DNA of 64,000 nt, from contig CAJNDS010001557.1 in the NCBI GenBank assembly GCA_905221605.1, forward strand, positions 1,231,501-1,295,500, given 5' to 3'. Source of the DNA: Symbiodinium natans (Eukaryota; Sar; Dinophyceae; Suessiales; Symbiodiniaceae). Below, one piece after another: positions 58,918 through 64,000 of this stretch (the first letter of the stretch is position 1; each line of letters begins with the position of its first letter). The position numbers were made by a program, and so were the translations under genes. The notes under the pieces are model-generated. The model saw only the letters and a list, made by a program, of their open reading frames with translations, was not told where the DNA came from and ran no database searches.

Positions 58918-60740
58918 GTTTCCCCCCCTCCCCCCGCCACAAAAAATCTAAGTAATCAAAAGAAAAGTGCTGCTGTACTCAGCCCTGAACCGTATCCCCT
59001 GTCCCCTAAACCGCGTCGAGGCTTTTGTGGAAAAGTCACTGAATAGGGTCCCTTGCCTTCTTTAATGGCTTCTATCAGATCCTTTCTTGCCTTCCTTAAT
59101 GGCTTCTATCAGATCCTTTCTTATGCGCCATAATATGCACAACAAAATACGACATGAAGTGAGTAAATATAAGTGAGTTAACGCCCATTGAAACTACTAA
59201 ATTTATGGGAGCGTCCACTGCCAAACGCCCAAATTTAGCACATGTAGCAAGGGCCCGAAAGCCCCTCTAAAAAAAAGTAAGTTGAGGGCTTTTGGACAAG
59301 TATTCCAGGTGTTACCGCTTTCATTGTAATGACGCTAATCTTCTCTTATTGGGTGAAGTATGGGCCCTTTCGTTTCCTCGGGTACACAGGGGTTGTATCA
59401 TAGGGCTCCCTCTTGTAAGGGCCCTTGTTTAACTACACAATAAGATTGGTTCACATTCCAGGGCCTGATCCCCCGACCTTGCCACAGGTCACAACAAATG
59501 GGTCCAGGCGCAAGGGATAGGGACGCTTTGGTGGGGACCTAGGCTTGGTCTGCTTTGGGTTTACAGCGTTTGTAGCGCGGTTTGGGGGAAGTCTGGTGGT
59601 TTTTGTTTGTGGGCGGGGGTCCTGGTTTAGGGAGGTTCGCTTAGCGCCGAGGCTCTGTTTTGAGGGGAGTTGCAAGTTTAGGCTTGCGATTCGGGTGTCA
59701 TACAGGAGCTGTCTCTCCAGGTGCCACACCCGAAGCTGCAAACCCGACGAAAGTAGCCCTAAATCCTAACCCGGAAGCCCTAAACCCTAAACCCTAAAAC
59801 CTAAACCCTAAACCCTAAACCCTCGGCTGCTTGACGCCTGGATCTCAGCTTGACCCTCCAGGAATCTAGCGACCTCCCCGTGGCTAGCAAGGAGCTATTT
59901 TGCTCCATCTGCGCCTTTGGCTTGTTTCTGTTAGGGCTTAGGGTCGATTTAGGGTTTAGGGTTTAGGGTTTAGGGCTTAGGGCTTAGGGCTTAGGGTTTA
60001 GGGTTTAGGGTTTAGGGTGTTGGGTTTTGGGTCTTGGGTGTAGGGTTTAGGGTTGACAGTTTAGGGTTTACTGGGATTTTAGGTTTATGGTTGTAGGGTT
60101 TCAGGGTTTACGGTTTATAGAGGTAAGGGCATAGGGGTTCAGGGTTAAGGCTAAGAGCTTGAGGGGGTAAGGGTTCTAGGGCTTGGGGCTCTCAGAAATA
60201 AGCTCCGCAGTAGGGCTCAAAAACCTTAGGGTTTAGGGTTTAGGGTTTAGGGTTTAGGGTTCAGGGGTTCAGGGTTTTAGGGTTTTAGGGTTTTGGGGTT
60301 TAGCTCTTTCGGGTATTGCAGTCAAGGGCTCCAGATACATCCCTTCTTGCCTGCCCATCTTGCGCTCTCAATGTTCATTCACTCTGCATCCTGGGGCGGA
60401 ACCCCAAACCCCAAACTCGAAACCCTAAACCCTAAACCCTAAACCCCAAGCCCTAAGCCTTAAGCCCTAAGCCCAGGAACAGTTAACACAAAGCTGGCCG
60501 CATAAGATGGCCACGATCATCCCTACCAGTCGTCTCAGAGGATCAAACGGAAGCCTGCCTCGCTCAGAGGGATTTGCAACTTAGACCTACTTTCCCGCAA
60601 GTCTACCCTTAATATTCCTGAACAACTTCAATGTTCCCTAAGAAGCCCTGTAGCCCTAAACCCTAAACTCTAAACCCTAACCCCTAAACCCTAAACCCCA
60701 GATTCTAGAATACCCTAAGACCTCCTAACCCTGAAGCCGA
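58450..60740. other. Intron between S5 and pore, no certain exon
   Basis: Poly-C/poly-A tract (58868-58912), a 30-base tandem duplication (ttgccttc-ttaatggcttctatcagatc, 59051-59120), AT-richer DNA (59000-59450), then TTTAGGG arrays with variants (59945-60300) and CCCTAAA units (60650-60700). The overlapping frames 59451-59741 (minus) and 59545-59769 (plus) are unrecognised. A turret exon for the S5-pore loop is expected, perhaps near 59860-59930, but could not be assigned. Confidence 0.45.
58868..58912. repeat. Poly-C followed by poly-A
   Basis: About 14 C then about 31 A. The minus-strand open frame with a Phe run (58745-58942) is a by-product. The A run could be a retroposed poly-A tail but no body is recognised. 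Confidence 0.85.
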
Positions 60741-60751
60741 CCTCCGCCCAG

Positions 60752-60777
60752 GGGACTCCATGTTCGCGCTCTTCAGC
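60752..60777 (+). CDS. Channel exon 10: pore helix
   Basis: A 26-base exon after 'ctccgcccag', reading DSMFALFS, ending at a GC donor (AGC|GCCGGA). D/R-S-M-F-x-L-F is the pore helix of Na/Ca-type channels. It joins in phase to IMNQQNW of the next exon. Confidence 0.72.
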
Positions 60778-61324
60778 GCCGGATCCTGACTGCGCCGGGG
60801 TTTAGGGTTTAGGGTTTAGGGTTTAGGGTTTAGGGTTTAGGGTTAGGGTCTAATTGGGGTTGAGGGTTGAAAGGCTTTGTTGTTTCTTTTTTTTGCTTTC
60901 AGGGTTGGGTTTTTTTTTTGGTTTTGCGGTTTTTTGCCTCGTCCCTTCCGGGTGTCTTCACAGCGTTGAGACCGACGATCTTCGCTGCTTAAGCCTAGGG
61001 CCTTCTTTGGGTTTAGGGTTTAGGGTTTAGGGGTTTAGGGGTTTAGGGGTTTAGGGTTTAGGGTGCCGACGATACTGGGGGTTATGCCCGAAATCTTGGG
61101 CGGGTCTTAGAACCGGATGTTTCGTGGGACACCCCACGTAAGCCCTGAACTCAACTCCCTATAGGCCCTACAGGCCCCAAAGGGGCCAAGACTTGGGGGG
61201 GCTTTAGGTAAGTCCCAAGCCTTTGACCATACAAATTCGGAAGATCTGAGAAGTGCTGGGCATTCACCAGTGGAGCCCACCTCTTCGGCCGCGAGGCCTG
61301 AGCCAACAAGTCCTTCGGATCCAG

Positions 61325-61456
61325 GATTAGGGTTTAGGGTTTAGGGTTTAGGGTTTAGGGTTTATGGTTTAGGGTTTAGGGTTTAGGGTTTAGGGTTTAG
61401 GGTTTAGGGTTTAGGGTTTAGGGTTTAGGGTTTAGGGTTTAGGGTTTAGGGTTTAG
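61325..61456. repeat. Telomere-like array, TTTAGGG strand
   Basis: About 19 units, nearly perfect (one TTTATGG). Confidence 0.97.
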
Positions 61457-62271
61457 GGGCCTCAACACCAACAAGTCACACTTCATGAGCGAACGACGCG
61501 GACATCGACAGCCATACTCCGTTGATTCACCCTGTTTCGGACTTGGGGGGTTACAAACCAGCAACCAGAAAAGCTCCAATCGGCATGTCCACCGCCAAGG
61601 AGGCGGCGTGCTCTTGGACGCCAAGCAATGGCGAGAAGCCGAAGCATGAAACAGCCTAGATTCTACAAACAAGTCCCAACCCAAATCGTTGACTTAAACC
61701 CAACAGCGAAGCGTCAATCCTAGAATAACCAAAGCCCGACACCCAAAATCCGGCCAGAAGCACCACCGGTGGGGGGGCTCTCTAAACCAGGGCCCCTTTT
61801 TTTTTGGGGGGGGGGGGGGGGGGGGGTCCTTTCTATAAGGTGCGGGTACTATATAGTTAAGGGGACACAAAAAAAGGGACCACATATAGAGAACTGCCGT
61901 CTGCCCCGTGCTGGGATTTCTTTTGTAGGATTCATTTGGTGAGGTATTTGTTCGTTCTTTCCATTTTGGGACACCTTACCAAATTTCAGGAATGGAGCCC
62001 GCATAAATTACAGCTACATGATAAGTGCTCTAAACTTTATCTCTGTTTTCTGGGAGCCTCAACCCTCTAAACCCCAAACCCCTGGAACCTCTAAACGCTA
62101 AACCCCTAAACCCCTCAAACCGGACCCCGAAACCCCCTAAAACCCGAAACCCCTAGAATCTACAGCAAACCCCCCAAAGCCTCTATAAACCCCCCAAGCT
62201 CCCGAAACCCCAAAACCCTGAAACCCTAAACCCTAAACCCTAAACCCCAATAGTCTAGCGAACGGCCCAGA

Positions 62272-62319
62272 TCATGAACCAGCAGAACTGGGAAGCCATG
62301 GGCCCATTGCTGGAGAAGG
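62272..62319 (+). CDS. Channel exon 11: selectivity-filter region
   Basis: Exactly 16 codons after 'gaacggcccag': IMNQQNWEAMGPLLEK, ending at a GC donor (AAG|GCGAAA). In this family the residues after the pore helix (here M-N-Q-Q-N-W-E) form the filter and second pore helix. The filter stretch holds Asn and Gln, with Glu only after the Trp. CCCTAAA lies upstream and TTTAGGG (62333-62470) downstream. Confidence 0.75.
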
Positions 62320-62332
62320 CGAAAGGGAAGGG

Positions 62333-62470
62333 TTTAGGGTTTAGGGTGTAGGGTGTAGGGTTTAGGGTTTAGGGTTTAGGGTTTAGGGTTTAGGGTTTAG
62401 GGTCTAGGGTTTAGGGTTTAGGGTTTAGGGTTTGGGGATTAGGGTTTCGGGTTTTGGGTTTTGGGTTTTG
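62333..62470. repeat. Telomere-like array, variant-rich
   Basis: TTTAGGG with GTAGGGT, TCTAGGG and TTTTGGG variants. Confidence 0.95.
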
Positions 62471-62661
62471 GGTTTAGGGTTCAGGGCTTAGGGTTTAGGG
62501 ATTAGGGAGTATAGGGTTTAGGGGTTATAGGGTATAGGCTTAGGGCTTCGGTATTCGGGTCGAGGAGCGCCTAAGCAATGTCCACCACAATTAAAAAGGA
62601 AATGTGTTAGGGCCCCAGAGTAGGCCCTATAGTCCCTGAATCAATCCTTAGACCTTTAACA

Positions 62662-62734
62662 CCTAAACCCTAAACCCTAAACCCTAAACCCTAAACCCTA
62701 AACCCTAAACCCTAAACCCTAAACCCTAAACCCT
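62662..62734. repeat. Telomere-like array, CCCTAAA strand
   Basis: Ten perfect units in the intron before the S6 exon. Confidence 0.97.
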
Positions 62735-63251
62735 CAAGCCAAGTTTGGGCGTTTTTGTTGCCCGGAGGCTCGTAGGGGTAAACCCTAATCTTAAGCAGTA
62801 CACCCTAAAGCCAACAAAGGCCCCCGTGTAAAGACCTTTAGTTTAGGTGTTTAGGGTCTAGAGTTCAGAGTTTAGGGGTTTAGGGTAGGGTTTAGGGTTA
62901 GGGTTTAGGGTTTAGGGTTTAGGATTTAGGGTTTAGGGTTTATGGTTTAGGGTAGGCATTGAGTTTAAGGCTTAGAGAGTTTTAGGGTTTCGAGCATACG
63001 GTTTCGGGCTTAGAGCTTTTCGGGTTTAGGTCTCCGAAGTCTCAGTCAGGACGACCCTACACCCCCAAACCCCAAACCCTAAACCCAAAACCCTAAAGCC
63101 TAAAGCCTAAAGCCTCAGGCCTAAAGCCTAAAGCTAAGCCCTAAACCCTAGACCCTAGACCCTAAGCCTTAAGCCCTAAACCCTAAACCCGAAACCTTAA
63201 CCCTAAACCCTAAACCCTCCCCTGAACCCTGAACCCTGAACCCTACGCCAG

Positions 63252-63324
63252 GTGCCAGCAATCAAGCCCGTCTACGTGCTCTTCACGATTTGCTCCTCTT
63301 GGGCCCTCCTGTCGGTTCTCACGG
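63252..63324 (+). CDS. Channel exon 12: S6 helix
   Basis: After 'accctacgccag' the phase-0 frame has VPAIKPVYVLFTICSSWALL and ends SVLTG, with a GC donor (ACGG|GCGCCC). S/N-W-x-L-x-S-x-L-T-G/A is the conserved inner gate of S6 in Na/Ca-type channels. The gene probably continues past the window. Confidence 0.82.
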
Positions 63325-63325
63325 G

Positions 63326-64000
63326 CGCCCGGCGCTTAGCAAAAATGAGTGAGGAGGGGGTAGGGTGTAGGAGTTTAGGGTAGCGTTTAGGGTTTAGGGT
63401 TTGGGGTTTAGGGTTTAGGGTTTGGAGTTTAGGGTTTAGGGTTCAGGGTTCAGGGTTTAGGTTTAGGGCTTAGGGTGGGGCATCTTAGGTCTAGGCTTTT
63501 TTTTTGCGCTTTCGCAAGTGGCAGGGGTCCCTTCTTGCGATGTTCCTATTATCAGGATGATAGCAGTTTGGTTGCACATTAGGGGGATCCCTGATTATTT
63601 AGAATTATTAGTAATGATCTTGTTGGTAGATTAGGGAAGTCATAGGCAGGACTTCGGGAGTACCGGGCGACGTCTCCGTGACCGAAAAGTGCTCTTCCCA
63701 GGCCCGAATCCCTAAACCCTAAACCCTAATCTACACCCCAATCCCCGAGTCATGTGAAAACCCTCACTGATTCTCAACTGAATCCTAAACAGGATTCTTT
63801 CCCCATGACTTCCGCTATGGTCTGCTATGGCTGCTATGGTATTCTGCAAGAGGATGGATCACGAGCTTTATGGAGTGATGTCACGTCACGAGCCAACGTT
63901 TAAGGCAATTTGCCCGACGATCGAGAACTGATTGGCAGCTGAAGGTCGTCAACCAGAATCAGGGGATCCATATCCACCTGATGTTCTTCGAGTCATCAAA
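63326..64000. other. Intron after S6 and right edge
   Basis: TTTAGGG-type units (63368-63480), unique DNA, a short CCCTAAA array (63711-63730), then unique sequence to the edge. No further exon is recognised. Confidence 0.45.

Larger units (their letters stand above)
50507..63324 (+). other. Voltage-gated cation channel gene, one domain in tiny exons
   Basis: Eleven plus-strand exons of about 27-74 bases, spread over 12.8 kb, spell the segments of a voltage-gated ion-channel domain in the right order: S1, S1-S2 loop, S2, S2-S3 linker, S3, S4 (two exons), S5 (two exons), pore helix, filter region and S6 (the last two entries together make the P-loop and S6). S4 carries Arg/Lys at every third position. 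The assigned exons join in phase at many points. The order and the S6 end (WALLSVLTG) fit Na/Ca-type channels. Missing are the turret between S5 and pore and probably one S3-S4 exon. The exons at 11.5-14.5 kb may belong to an earlier domain of the same or a related gene. The channel should lie in a membrane and pass cations; the selectivity cannot be read. Confidence 0.75.

Overview
This window looks like nuclear DNA of a dinoflagellate, or a close alveolate relative. The supports are: hundreds of copies of the TTTAGGG/CCCTAAA telomere-type heptamer scattered in both orientations, very short exons, several introns that appear to use GC (perhaps GA) instead of GT at the 5' splice site, cold-shock-domain and voltage-gated-channel coding pieces, and a Copia retrotransposon full of extra domains. 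No spliced leader, rRNA or tRNA gene was recognised, so the assignment is inference and no species is named.

Layout. Positions 1-16.9 kb are intron-like and low-complexity DNA carrying telomere-like tracts, dispersed repeats, a CCACCACCC block, a TTAGTATTA-rich block and a few short candidate exons. Among these are exons that read like S1 and S2 of a voltage-gated cation channel (11.5 and 13.8 kb). From 16.96 to about 42.85 kb a chain of short plus-strand exons encodes pieces of cold-shock domains (CSD). In the middle of that chain, inside an apparent intron, sits a complete 12,251-bp LTR retrotransposon (18,808-31,058). Positions 43-50.5 kb are mostly repeat-rich intron or spacer. From 50.5 to 63.3 kb, at least eleven exons spell a nearly complete voltage-gated channel domain in order: S1, S1-S2 loop, S2, S2-S3 linker, S3, S4, S5, pore and S6. 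The gene may run off the right edge.

The retrotransposon is the most striking object. It has identical 173-bp LTRs, a 5-bp target duplication (ATCCC) and a purine-rich tract before the 3' LTR. Its coding region holds Gag with two CCCH zinc fingers, an aspartic protease, an integrase fragment, reverse transcriptase and RNase H. Downstream it carries unusual cargo: a 2-oxoglutarate/Fe(II)-oxygenase-like domain with the HxD...H...R pattern of TET/JBP-type enzymes, an SGNH-hydrolase-like domain, a KptA/Tpt1-like (RNA 2'-phosphotransferase fold) domain and a zinc ribbon with a basic tail. The integrase catalytic core is cut short although the LTRs are identical, so this copy was probably mobilised in trans. 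The open frames follow one another by -1 steps, and the first step has a textbook GGGGGGC slip site.

The second notable pattern is gene architecture. Most recognised exons have CCCTAAA arrays upstream and TTTAGGG arrays downstream. Each intron therefore starts with the G-rich strand, ends with the C-rich strand, and could fold back on itself to bring the tiny exons together.
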